Shown: one piece after another, positions 34,022 through 42,123 of the stretch
Position numbering within the stretch: the first letter of the stretch is position 1
Layout: every line of letters begins with the position of its first letter
Source: an uncultured Sutterella sp.
Lineage (GTDB): Bacteria > Pseudomonadota > Gammaproteobacteria > Burkholderiales > Burkholderiaceae_F
Assembly: GCA_949287305.1 (NCBI GenBank)
Contig: CASEFX010000013.1
Location: forward strand, 1 to 64,000
Length of the DNA stretch: 64,000 nt
Direction: 5' to 3'
Position numbers and translations under genes: made by a program
The notes under the pieces: generated by a model
Told to the model about the DNA's origin: nothing
The model's input: only the letters and a program-made list of their open reading frames with translations
Database searches by the model: none

Positions 34022-34057
34022 ATAAAAAAAGCGCCTCCCGCAACCCGTATTGCGAGA
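34022..34057 (-). repeat. 36-bp dispersed repeat, copy 1 (gntR terminator)
   Basis: Identical over 36 bases to 40653-40688. It includes the T7 run and most of the terminator hairpin. Confidence 0.85.
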
Positions 34058-34060
34058 GGC
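34024..34060 (-). terminator. gntR terminator
   Basis: Stem GCCTC-x-CGCAA/TTGCG-x-GAGGC followed on the minus strand by a T7 run. Confidence 0.85.
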
Positions 34061-34085
34061 TCTTCGCCGAAAAGAAGGCGTGTCG

Positions 34086-34865
34086 TCACATCTGGATCAG
34101 GAAATGGTAGTGCCGCGTCATGTACCGCTGAATGCGGTATTCGACCGGACGGTGTCCCAAGGTGCAGGCGGTGCGGCGACCGATCAGAATCGGCTCGGGC
34201 GTAGGAATGCCGTAGCGGCTGGCGTACTCTTCTTCAAGGAACGCCGCCTTCACCTCTTCCCGATAGGACGAAATCGTGACGCCGCACTCGTTCTGGTAGA
34301 AGGCATAGAGAACGCGGTCTCGGTGCCGGGCAAAATTCTGAGGCGTGAGTTTCTTAAAGTCCGAAGCCACCAAATAGTGTTCGTCGAAGCTCACCGGCAA
34401 TTCGCGCCCTTCGTTTCGGATGAGGTGCGCACGCTTGACGTGAATCACTTCATCTTTCTCTTGCAAAGCCAAGGCGCGCACCACCTCCAGGGGCAGCGTC
34501 GCCGCGCGCACCACCTCGAAGGACTCCACCCGACTTTCGGTCGGCAGATCCGGCTCGTTCGTGTCAGGCAGTAGACGCACGTAACGGTTCGCCACGGCGC
34601 CCGCAGTCGTCGCATAGTCGGCGACAAAAGTTCCGCGGCCCTGCTGCCGAATCAAGATTCCTTTGTCTACCAGAATCTTGAGCGCCCGACGAACGGTTCC
34701 CTGCGACACGCCGAAGAGTGCCGCGAGTTCCACCTCGTTCGGGAGAAAATCTCCGACCCGCCATCGCTTATCCTCAATCTGTTTCTCCACTTCCGCCGCA
34801 ACGCGTTCGAACAGAGTTTCTCGACGTTCGAGTGAGAAGGAATGAAATTCTTTGTTCGGGTCCAT
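34086..34865 (-). CDS. GntR family (HutC-type) transcriptional regulator
   Basis: 259 residues from ATG at 34865 (GGAG six bases upstream). The N-terminal winged helix is clear: WRVGDFLPNEVELAALFGVS, then QGTVRRALKILVDKGILIRQ and QGRGTFVA. The C-terminal half is a UTRA-type ligand domain (VIHVKRAHLIRNEGRELPVS, YRIQRYMTRHYHFLIQM). It is the gene after the AbgA-like hydrolase and most likely controls the divergent hydrolase and transporter promoters. Confidence 0.88.
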   Translation of the reverse strand: MDPNKEFHSFSLERRETLFERVAAEVEKQIEDKRWRVGDFLPNEVELAALFGVSQGTVRRALKILVDKGILIRQQGRGTFVADYATTAGAVANRYVRLLPDTNEPDLPTESRVESFEVVRAATLPLEVVRALALQEKDEVIHVKRAHLIRNEGRELPVSFDEHYLVASDFKKLTPQNFARHRDRVLYAFYQNECGVTISSYREEVKAAFLEEEYASRYGIPTPEPILIGRRTACTLGHRPVEYRIQRYMTRHYHFLIQM

Positions 34866-34886
34866 GGCGCTCTCCGATGAGATCAT

Positions 34887-34923
34887 CCGCAACGGGGAAG
34901 GTCGTCGACCGTCCCCTTTGCGG
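34887..34923 (-). other. Intercistronic hairpin in front of gntR
   Basis: Stem CCGCAA-x-GGGGA with TCCCC-x-TTGCGG, plus GGTCG/CGACC at the tip. No T run follows. It lies between the hydrolase stop and the gntR ribosome site and could set the relative expression of the two. Confidence 0.6.
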
Positions 34924-34956
34924 AATCCGGGTTCCTAATCTTAGCGAAAAGAAAGT

Positions 34957-36237
34957 TCAGCGGCGGTTCTTTCTCAGAACGAAACGCACGTCCATTTCGA
35001 AGGCCTCCCGCAGGCTTTCCTCGTCCTGAATGCAGAAGTCGCCCTTGTGATGGCCGTGTTCGTTGCAGCCGAAAATGAAGAAGCCCACCTTGCCGCCGTG
35101 CGCCCGAACGCGACGGCAGATCATCGTCACGTCCTCCGAACCGGTGATGCCGTCGTTTCGCTCGACCTTGTGAACGAAGGGAATTTCCTTGGCGATCGCC
35201 ATCAGGTCGTCGGTGACTTCCTGATCCGCCTCGAGAACCGTCGCGTGACCGACGGGCTCGATGGAAGCTTCCACGTCAAAGGACTTCGCCGTCCCCTCGA
35301 CGATTCGGTGAACGTTCTCGACCATGAATTGATTGACTTCTTCGGTGGTGCCGCGCGTTTCGAGCTGCATGTAGGCGTGCACCGGCACGACGTTGCGCCC
35401 TTCGCCCGCTACGAGTCGTCCGATCGAGATGCGCGTGTCGCCCTGAGCCGAGCGCGAAATCCCCGAGAGAAGGGTCGCGCAGGAAGCAGCCGCCAGCAAA
35501 GCACTGCGTCCCTTTTCCGGAGCGGTGCCGGCATGCGCCGCGCGGCCGGTAAAGCGCACGTCGATTTTGGTCGTGGCAAGAAAGCCTCGGTGACACACCG
35601 CGATTTCACCGATCTTGTAACCCGTCCCGATGTGCGAGCAAACGAGATAGTCGATGTCGTCCGCGACGCCGCTTTCGGCGAGCGGTTCCGCACCGCGCGT
35701 TCCCTCTTCCGCGGGTTGGAAGATGAATTTGAACCGCCCGCAGAGTTCGTCGGCATGTTCCTTCACCCACTCGGCCACGGCGAGGCCGACGGCCGTATGC
35801 CCGTCATGTCCGCAGGCGTGCATGAGTCCCGGGCGCTCCGACGCATAGCCTCCGAGATTGGCTTCATGCGAGGGATCGTCGGTTTCCTGCACGCATACGC
35901 AGTCAAGATCCATTCGGAAGGCGGTGACGGGACCGGGACGGCCGGTGTCGAACACCGCGACGGCCCCCGTCCATCCGTCCATTTCGGCGAGCAAGGCTTC
36001 CGAAATGCCGTGTTGACGGGCGCGTTCCTGGGCCGACTTTACAAGCTCGGGATCGCGTCCCATAACAAACGCCGTGTTGAGAATCTTCGGCCCCGTCAAG
36101 ACTTCAAAGCCGAGACTGCGAAGCCGCTCGACGACGAAGGCCGTGGTCTCGAACTCCGTCCATCCCTCTTCGGGGCGCTTGTGAATGTGCCGACGGTCCG
36201 CGACCATCCGCTCGATGATTTCTTTCGTTGCGTACAT
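34957..36237 (-). CDS. M20 amidohydrolase closely resembling AbgA
   Basis: 426 residues from ATG at 36237 (GGTGG seven bases upstream). AbgA features run throughout: RRHIHKRPEEGWTEFETTAF, DTGRPGPVTAFRMDLD, GLMHACGHDGHTAVGLAVAE, FIFQPAEEGTRGAEPL, HIGTGYKIGEIAV and FTGRAAHAGTAPEKGRSALL. AbgA with AbgB cleaves p-aminobenzoyl-glutamate from folate breakdown. Here no AbgB subunit or AbgT carrier is adjacent, so it may act alone on a related amide. Its gene is divergent from the MFS carrier and followed by gntR. Confidence 0.88.
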   Translation of the reverse strand: MYATKEIIERMVADRRHIHKRPEEGWTEFETTAFVVERLRSLGFEVLTGPKILNTAFVMGRDPELVKSAQERARQHGISEALLAEMDGWTGAVAVFDTGRPGPVTAFRMDLDCVCVQETDDPSHEANLGGYASERPGLMHACGHDGHTAVGLAVAEWVKEHADELCGRFKFIFQPAEEGTRGAEPLAESGVADDIDYLVCSHIGTGYKIGEIAVCHRGFLATTKIDVRFTGRAAHAGTAPEKGRSALLAAASCATLLSGISRSAQGDTRISIGRLVAGEGRNVVPVHAYMQLETRGTTEEVNQFMVENVHRIVEGTAKSFDVEASIEPVGHATVLEADQEVTDDLMAIAKEIPFVHKVERNDGITGSEDVTMICRRVRAHGGKVGFFIFGCNEHGHHKGDFCIQDEESLREAFEMDVRFVLRKNRR

Positions 36238-36390
36238 GTGCATACCACCTTTTTTGATCTGCGCCGCCGCTCCATATTTTCTTCGCGACGCCGAAAAATT
36301 ACCCGCCGAATTACTCGACGACGTGGCCTTATTGTCAAACAAAAGCATCATTCAATGCGTTCGGGAGTTTCCCTTCAATTTCAATCCGAC

Positions 36391-36404
36391 ATCCGATATC
36401 GGAT
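36391..36404. promoter_or_regulatory. Operator-like palindrome 1 in the divergent spacer
   Basis: ATCCGATATCGGAT is a perfect 14-base palindrome, and CAATCCG/CGGATTG (36382-36388 with 36400-36406) forms an overlapping outer repeat. It lies about 155 bases before the hydrolase ATG. The remaining 36238-36752 spacer is AT-rich and carries no gene. Confidence 0.6.
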
Positions 36405-36643
36405 TGCCTTTCAAACACCAGTTCTTAACACACCTTCCGTCTCCACAAAAGAAATTAAAAGTCGTGGAGATCGCACAAATCCTCATCTCCACCCTGCATA
36501 AGGAACTTAAATTCACCTTAATAATCCTGCTGTAGAGGTCATTTCATCAACCGACCAGACACCTCCAAACATCACTCTCCCCTTCCAACATTCATTTCTG
36601 ACCGTTTCACCACACATCGTCTCTTTCAAAACACTTGTTGGTT

Positions 36644-36657
36644 CGATATCGGATATC
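36644..36657. promoter_or_regulatory. Operator-like palindrome 2 in the divergent spacer
   Basis: CGATATCGGATATC shares the core CGATATCGGAT with the site at 36394-36404 and lies about 95 bases before the MFS start. TTGTTG and CAATTA flank it at a 17-base distance, so it could sit inside a promoter spacer. Confidence 0.55.
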
Positions 36658-36752
36658 CAATTAAGGATGTTCTTTGCGGGGTAATTCCCGTCTTTTCCAA
36701 TCTTTCAACGACCGCAAATAATGTGCGCTTAATAAATCCACTTTCAATCACA

Positions 36753-38021
36753 ATGTCCTTTACCGAATTTCTTCAGGTCAGAAAGAAGCTTCTGGCCGCT
36801 TTCTGCCTCATCAATTTCACCACCGGCGCGCTCTACGTCTGGAGCATCCTCGCCGGGCCGCTCGCCCTCAAGCTCGGTGCGGTTGCGGGAACGTCCTATA
36901 CCTCGGCGGACCTGGCTCCGATCTTCGGGATCGCGAGCGGTCTGACGCCCTTTCTCATGATCGCGGGCGGGATCGTCAACGACCGTTTCGGTCCGAAATG
37001 GGTGATCGGCGCGGGCGGCGTCGCACTCCTCGTCGGTTACGCCCTCGCGTCCTTCGCGGATTCCATGACGGAACTCACGGTTGCCTACGGCGTTCTCGTC
37101 GGAATCGGCACGGGTCTTGTCAACGGCTGCACGATCAACACCGCCGTCAAGTACTTTCCGGAGCGCCGCGGATTTGCGGGCGGTCTCGTCACGGCTTCGC
37201 TCGGGATCGGAGCGGCGACGCTGCCTTTTGTCGTGCAGTTTGCCATCGACGGCTTCGGGATTGACGCGGCGCTTCTCGGGCTCTCCCTCTTCTCGGGCGT
37301 CGTGATCGTCCCCCTGGCCATGATGACTCGTCCCGCCCCGGAAGGCTTTGCCGAAGCCGTCACGCCCCGTCACAACGGTCAGGCAACGCACGTTGTCTCG
37401 AAGAACTGGCGCGGCATGATCGCCACGCCGACCTTCTGGCCGCTCGGGCTCTTCTTCATGACCTCGGCCACACTCGGCCTGATGCTTCTTTCGAACGCCG
37501 CCGGTCTCGCCCAGGAGCAGATCGGCCTGACGGCCGCGGCCGCCGCAAGCGCCGTTTCGATCATTTCCATCGCCAACACCGCGGGCCGCTTCGTCTCCGG
37601 AACGGTTTCGGATCGTCTCGGACGCGTGCCCACGCTGCTCGCCACTCTTACCGTCGCGCTGTGCGGACTGTTCTGTCTCGGCAACGCCGGTACGGGCGAC
37701 ACGACGCTCTTTTTCACGGGACTCGCCTGCGTCGGACTCTGTTTCGGCGCCTTCATCGGAATCTATCCCGGACTTGTCGCCGACGAGTACGGTCCTGCGC
37801 ACAACTCCGTCAATTTCTCGATCCTCATGATCGGCTACTCCGTCGGCGGCATGGCCGGCCCCTACCTCATGAAGGCGGGAGGCGGCGCTCTGCAGGACGT
37901 CTACTTCACGGCCGCCGGCGTTGCGCTTTTCGGCTTCCTCTGCGCCTTCGTCTACCTAGCGCTGAAGCGCAGGGAAAAGCGTTCTCCCGCCCTTTCGTTC
38001 ACGGGAAACCGCCCGCATTGA
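36753..38021 (+). CDS. OFA-type MFS transporter
   Basis: 422 residues from ATG at 36753; a GTG ten codons upstream cannot be excluded, since neither has a clear ribosome site. Twelve hydrophobic segments are visible. The start KKLLAAFCLINFTTGALYVW and the loop GIVNDRFGPKWVIGAGG match the oxalate:formate antiporter group. Members exchange monocarboxylates or dicarboxylates. Placement between the AbgA-like gene and a DcuC-like carrier suggests uptake of the hydrolase substrate or export of its product. Confidence 0.85.
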   Translation: MSFTEFLQVRKKLLAAFCLINFTTGALYVWSILAGPLALKLGAVAGTSYTSADLAPIFGIASGLTPFLMIAGGIVNDRFGPKWVIGAGGVALLVGYALASFADSMTELTVAYGVLVGIGTGLVNGCTINTAVKYFPERRGFAGGLVTASLGIGAATLPFVVQFAIDGFGIDAALLGLSLFSGVVIVPLAMMTRPAPEGFAEAVTPRHNGQATHVVSKNWRGMIATPTFWPLGLFFMTSATLGLMLLSNAAGLAQEQIGLTAAAAASAVSIISIANTAGRFVSGTVSDRLGRVPTLLATLTVALCGLFCLGNAGTGDTTLFFTGLACVGLCFGAFIGIYPGLVADEYGPAHNSVNFSILMIGYSVGGMAGPYLMKAGGGALQDVYFTAAGVALFGFLCAFVYLALKRREKRSPALSFTGNRPH

Positions 38022-38097
38022 CCTTCAAAAAGGAATCCCCCTTCTTCTTTCACTCAACTTCAACCCTCTAGACCTCGGATCTTCTCGGAGACTCCAT

Positions 38098-39363
38098 ATG
38101 ACTACCTTTACCTTTTGGATGGCGATCGCCGTCGTGATCGCGACGATCTACGGCCTCATCAAACGTTGGGAAACCCGGCTCGTGCTCATCGCCGCGGGCC
38201 TTCTGATGGCGGTGCTCTCGCTTGACCCGCTCACCGCCTTCGTGCAGTTCGACAAATCGATGACGAACTCCTCGCTCATCATCGCGATCTGCTCGGCCAT
38301 GGGTTTTGCCGCCGTCGTCTCTCTCACCAAGTGCGACGTGCACCTCGTTGCGCTCCTGACGCGTCCTCTCGGGCGACTCGGCGTCTTTCTCCTTCCTGCC
38401 AGCATGTGCGTCACCGGACTTTGCTCGGTCGCCATTCCTTCGACCGCGGGTCTCTGCGCTTCGGTGGGCCCGACGCTCATTCCGCTTCTGATTCGCGCCG
38501 GCTTCCGTCCCGCCATCGCCGCCGCGGCCGTCGTGGCCGGCACCACGCCCGCTCTCTTCAATCCGGGCGTCGCGCACAACGTCTTCGTGGCGAAACTCGC
38601 GGAGATCGGCGTCATGGATCTGATCGGGCTCTTCGCCACGAAGATCTTCCTCTTCTCGCTCGCCATCGTGATCGGTCTGACCGTCGTCTGCCTGATCTAC
38701 CGCGACTATTCGAAGAACCGGCCCGCCGACGAAGCGGTCAACGACGTGGCCTCGAACCTTCCCGAACACGTCAATCTCGCCTACGCCTTTGCTCCGCTCC
38801 TTCCCGTCGTCATTCTCATCGGCTTCACGCTTTGGTCTGACGTCAAGATCTCGGTCGCCACGGCCATGCTGACGGGCGCCATCTACGCCATGGCCGTCAC
38901 GCGCAGCGATCCCGCCGAAGTGACGAAGAAGTTCTTCGACGGCATGGGTTCGGGCTACGCCAAGATCCTCGGCATCATCATCGCGGCGGGCGTCTTTGCG
39001 GCGGGTCTTCGCGCCGCGGGCGTGATCGACCTGATGATTTCGGCCCTTACGCAGGCGAACGAATGGGCCCGAGTGGGCGGTTGCTTCGGCCCCTACTTCA
39101 TGGGCGTCATTACCGGTTCGGGCGACGCCGCCGCCTTCGCCTTCAATGAAGCCGTTACGAGCCACGCCGAAGAATTCGGCATGACCATTCCCTCGCTCGG
39201 CTACCTCGCCACGATCGCGGGCTCCTTCGGGCGCCTGAGCTCCCCGCTGTGCGGCGGTCTGATCCTCGTCGCCGGCATCGCCCGCGTCAACCCGATCGAC
39301 ATCGTCAAGCGCACCTTCCCCGTGATGGCCGCCTGCGTGATCGGTGCGTACTTCTTCATTTGA
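38098..39363 (+). CDS. DcuC-like anaerobic C4-dicarboxylate transporter
   Basis: 421 residues, 11-12 hydrophobic segments. Segments FLLPASMCVTGLCSVAIPST, AAAVVAGTTPALFNPG and GVITGSGDAAAFAFNEAV follow the DcuC pattern (re-entrant loops with small residues). DcuC proteins handle fumarate, succinate or aspartate during fumarate respiration. It lies 76 bases after the MFS gene and 31 before a porin gene, so one transcription unit is likely. Confidence 0.85.
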   Translation: MTTFTFWMAIAVVIATIYGLIKRWETRLVLIAAGLLMAVLSLDPLTAFVQFDKSMTNSSLIIAICSAMGFAAVVSLTKCDVHLVALLTRPLGRLGVFLLPASMCVTGLCSVAIPSTAGLCASVGPTLIPLLIRAGFRPAIAAAAVVAGTTPALFNPGVAHNVFVAKLAEIGVMDLIGLFATKIFLFSLAIVIGLTVVCLIYRDYSKNRPADEAVNDVASNLPEHVNLAYAFAPLLPVVILIGFTLWSDVKISVATAMLTGAIYAMAVTRSDPAEVTKKFFDGMGSGYAKILGIIIAAGVFAAGLRAAGVIDLMISALTQANEWARVGGCFGPYFMGVITGSGDAAAFAFNEAVTSHAEEFGMTIPSLGYLATIAGSFGRLSSPLCGGLILVAGIARVNPIDIVKRTFPVMAACVIGAYFFI

Positions 39364-39394
39364 CCCTCTCAACACTCAACCAAGGAATGCAATC

Positions 39395-40489
39395 ATGCTT
39401 CAGAAAACTCTTCTCGCCGCAGCCTTGACGACCGCCGCTCTCGGGGTCAGCGCCGCCGATATCGACGTTTACGGCCGCGTGGACACGGGCCTCGTTTTCC
39501 ATCACTATTCGGGCGACTCCACCAAGGACGACAGCTTCACGCTCGACTCCGGTCCCAACACGGCCTCGCGCTGGGGCATCCGTGGAACCGAAAACATCAC
39601 GGACGATCTTTCCGTCGGGTTCCGTCTGGAAAACCGCTTCAACGTTGACGACGGCACCTTCCGCGAAGGCGGCCGCATGTTCGGCGGTCACGCCGCGGTC
39701 CACGTCACGAGCAAAAAGTACGGTGAACTCTCCTTCGGCCGCATGGTCGGGATCGGCTCCGGCTCGGGTCCGTACGACCTTCTCATTCACATCGACGCTC
39801 TCGACGGCGGTTCCGTCGGCACCGGCATGACGTCGGTGCGCTCCACGCGCTACGACAACATGATCACCTACCGTTCGCCGCGCCTTGCGGGCCTGCAGGC
39901 CACCGTCCAGCACTCGCTGCAGACGGATTCGAGCGGAGACGGGGAAGAGTCGACCGACGAAGTGAACCGCTTCTATTCGGCAGGCCTTCACTACAACCGC
40001 GGACCGCTCGACGTCGTCGCCTATTACGAAGGCATGACCTGGGGTCACGTCGATCAGCCCGACAACGGCGCCGACACGAACCGCCGCGTCTTTACGCTCG
40101 GTACGGGCTACAAGATCACCGACGACGTAAAGCTCTACGCTCAGGCGCAGTACTTCGACGGAGTCAACACGCTGGAAGCCTTCTCGGCGAAGACGAAGGA
40201 CTCCAGCATCTCTGGCTACGGTCTCTACGCCGGCACGCAGATTTGGTTCGGTCTCTCCTCGTGGCAGACCATGGTCTACTGGAAGGACTACGAGCTCGAA
40301 TCCAATGTTGGCGCCCCCACCTATGACGGCGAAACGATCGCCCTTGCGACGAAGTTCCTCTATCGCCCGTCCAAGACGATCGACATGTACGTGGGCGGCG
40401 GCGTTTCGCAGTGGGACCGCGTGGAAGAGGGCCGCATCATGACCGACCGTGAATTCAACCTTTTCTCGGGCATCACGAAGTACTTCTGA
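39395..40489 (+). CDS. Gram-negative porin
   Basis: 364 residues from ATG at 39395 with AAGGA upstream. Signal peptide MLQKTLLAAALTTAALGVSA; mature start ADIDVYGRVDTGLVFHH; family motif ASRWGIRGTENITDDLSVGF; terminal Phe in GITKYF. Last gene of the MFS-DcuC-porin unit, which gives an outer-membrane entry route matched to the inner-membrane carriers. Confidence 0.92.
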   Translation: MLQKTLLAAALTTAALGVSAADIDVYGRVDTGLVFHHYSGDSTKDDSFTLDSGPNTASRWGIRGTENITDDLSVGFRLENRFNVDDGTFREGGRMFGGHAAVHVTSKKYGELSFGRMVGIGSGSGPYDLLIHIDALDGGSVGTGMTSVRSTRYDNMITYRSPRLAGLQATVQHSLQTDSSGDGEESTDEVNRFYSAGLHYNRGPLDVVAYYEGMTWGHVDQPDNGADTNRRVFTLGTGYKITDDVKLYAQAQYFDGVNTLEAFSAKTKDSSISGYGLYAGTQIWFGLSSWQTMVYWKDYELESNVGAPTYDGETIALATKFLYRPSKTIDMYVGGGVSQWDRVEEGRIMTDREFNLFSGITKYF

Positions 40490-40548
40490 TCCCGTTCCTT
40501 AACCGGGCCGAATGCAAGGACCGGCCCGAAACCGGTGCCTCCGGGTTT

Positions 40549-40584
40549 CCCTTCGCCTCCTCGCGAGGCGAAGGGTTCTTTTTT
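40549..40584 (+). terminator. Porin-unit terminator
   Basis: Stem CCCTTCGCCTC/GAGGCGAAGGG followed by TTCTTTTTT. Confidence 0.9.
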
Positions 40585-40652
40585 GCCTCTTTCCGGAGCG
40601 GCAAACCGTCACGACGATGCCGCCGCCCGGGTACGCCACATTTTCCGAAGGT

Positions 40653-40688
40653 ATAAAAAAAGCGCCTCCCGCAACCCGTATTGCGAGA
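40653..40688 (-). repeat. 36-bp dispersed repeat, copy 2 (hsp20 terminator)
   Basis: Identical to 34022-34057. Beyond the shared block the distal arms differ (AGAAGCGCT here, GAGGC there), yet both still pair. Confidence 0.85.
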
Positions 40689-40694
40689 AGCGCT
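40655..40694 (-). terminator. hsp20 terminator
   Basis: Stem AGCGC..CGCAA/TTGCG..GCGCT with small internal mismatches, then a T7 run on the minus strand. Confidence 0.85.
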
Positions 40695-40740
40695 TCCGGG
40701 AAGCGCCGCGGCAAGCGCGGCGCTCACCCGACTGTACGCG

Positions 40741-41184
40741 TCATTCGATCATGATGGTCTTCTTTTCAGGGATCGCGGCTTCCTTCTTCGGAAGCGAGAT
40801 CTGCAGAATGCCGTTTTCGAACTTCGCCTTCACGTCTTCTTCCGTCAGAGCGTCACCCACGTAGAAGGAGCGGGAGAGCGATCCGCTGTAGCGTTCGCGG
40901 CGCAGATAACGGCCTTCTTCCTTGCCGTCCTTCTTTTCAAGGCTCTTCTGAGCGGAGATGGTGAGATAACCGTCCTTCAATTCGGCCTTCACGTCTTCCT
41001 TCTTGAAGCCCGGCAGATCGATGTCGAGCTCGTAGCCCGTTTCGGTTTCACGCACGTCGGTGCGCATCAGACGGTCGGCGCGCTTGCCAAAGAGCGGATC
41101 GCGGCGCTGCGGCATGTCCATGAGCCCGAAGAAGTTGTCGAAGTCATCAAAAATGTTGTCGTGGTACAGAGTCGGAACAAACAT
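40741..41184 (-). CDS. Small heat-shock protein, Hsp20/alpha-crystallin
   Basis: 147 residues from ATG at 41184 (AAAGGAG upstream). The alpha-crystallin domain begins MRTDVRETETGYELDIDLPG and includes GYLTISAQKS, RRERYSGSLSRSFYVG and the conserved ENGILQISLPK. The C-terminal IxI-like motif is TIMIE. It is a holdase for unfolded proteins. A sigma-32 promoter 130 bases upstream explains its heat regulation. Confidence 0.93.
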   Translation of the reverse strand: MFVPTLYHDNIFDDFDNFFGLMDMPQRRDPLFGKRADRLMRTDVRETETGYELDIDLPGFKKEDVKAELKDGYLTISAQKSLEKKDGKEEGRYLRRERYSGSLSRSFYVGDALTEEDVKAKFENGILQISLPKKEAAIPEKKTIMIE

Positions 41185-41320
41185 AGCTTTCTCCTTTCGT
41201 TTGCCCGTCCTTGGACCGGAGGTCTCGCGGAACCTTGGCGTTCCGTCGGCCCTCGATGCGAGGGACATCGTTTTGTTTTCAAAGGGGCTTTGGAATCTCT
41301 TCCTTCCCCCTACACCTCAT

Positions 41321-41348
41321 AGATGGGGTTGAAGTCCCCCCGTTCAAG
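41321..41348 (-). promoter_or_regulatory. Sigma-32 (RpoH) heat-shock promoter of hsp20
   Basis: CTTGAA (41348-41343), a 14-base spacer and CCCCATCT (41328-41321) match the RpoH consensus CTTGAA-N13/15-CCCCATNT without a mismatch. Confidence 0.85.
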
Positions 41349-41478
41349 GGGAAGAGTGAAACAAGATGTATCAGGCTTTTCCCGTCCTTTGCGCCGCCTC
41401 CCCTCCCTGCGGCCCCGCAGCCTGCTATCCTTTTCCCATCGCGCTTTGCGCACCAAAATAAGACCCTAGGAGAACCTT

Positions 41479-42039
41479 ATGGACCCGTACGTACAATCGC
41501 TTGCCGGCCTTTGCCGTCATTTCGCCCTCTTTTTCCGCGGCGCCGCCGATGAAACCTGGTACAAGGCCTGGCCGCAGGTGGCGGGCGTGCTCCTCGCCCC
41601 CGCCGACGCCGCAGAACCCGTCGCCGTGGAAGCGCTCGACCCGAAGGCCGTGGCGCAGAGCGAAGCGAAGCTCTTTTACGGCGTCTCGAGCGTGACGCTC
41701 CCGCTCACCGAAAGCTCCTGGTCGAACGCCGCGCAGCTCTACTGTCAGACGCAGACCTTCGCGACCCGCGGCGCCTACCGCGAAGAAGGCCTCACGCTCA
41801 CGGACGACCTGAACCTTCCGGAGGACCACCTCGGGATTTCGCTCGAATTCCTCGCCTACCTCATGGAAAAGGAAAAGAACGACCGCGCCCGCCTCTTCCT
41901 CGCCGAGCACATCCTCAACTGGTGGCCCCGCGCCTCGGAAGCGATCCTCGCGCGCGACGACTCTGAACCGCTCCGTCCGGTCGTCAAGGCCCTCACCGCG
42001 CTTCTCGACGAAGTGAAGGCGACGCTCGAAGAAGCCTGA
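41479..42039 (+). CDS. TorD/DmsD-family redox-enzyme maturation chaperone
   Basis: 186 residues, all helical. The segment AKLFYGVSSVTLPLTESSW matches the ERLFxG..xPLxES block of the family, and EDHLGISLEFLAYLMEKE the conserved D-H-x-x-x-E-F/L-x-x-L core; a late HILNWWPR fits too. Such chaperones bind Tat signal peptides or fold molybdoenzymes. No molybdoenzyme is adjacent, so its client is elsewhere, possibly one of the Tat-exported reductases. Confidence 0.75.
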   Translation: MDPYVQSLAGLCRHFALFFRGAADETWYKAWPQVAGVLLAPADAAEPVAVEALDPKAVAQSEAKLFYGVSSVTLPLTESSWSNAAQLYCQTQTFATRGAYREEGLTLTDDLNLPEDHLGISLEFLAYLMEKEKNDRARLFLAEHILNWWPRASEAILARDDSEPLRPVVKALTALLDEVKATLEEA

Positions 42040-42066
42040 TTTCCGAACCTTCGCCCCAATAACGAA

Positions 42067-42100
42067 CCGCACCCGGCCCGAGAGCCGGATGCGGTTTATT
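42067..42100. terminator. Bidirectional terminator between chaperone and M20 genes
   Basis: Stem CCGCA-x-CCGGC/GCCGG-x-TGCGG; TTTATT follows on the plus strand and TTCGTTATT on the minus strand. It serves both convergent genes. Confidence 0.75.
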
Positions 42101-42123
42101 CGTCATGCGGGGTTGAGTGTGTC

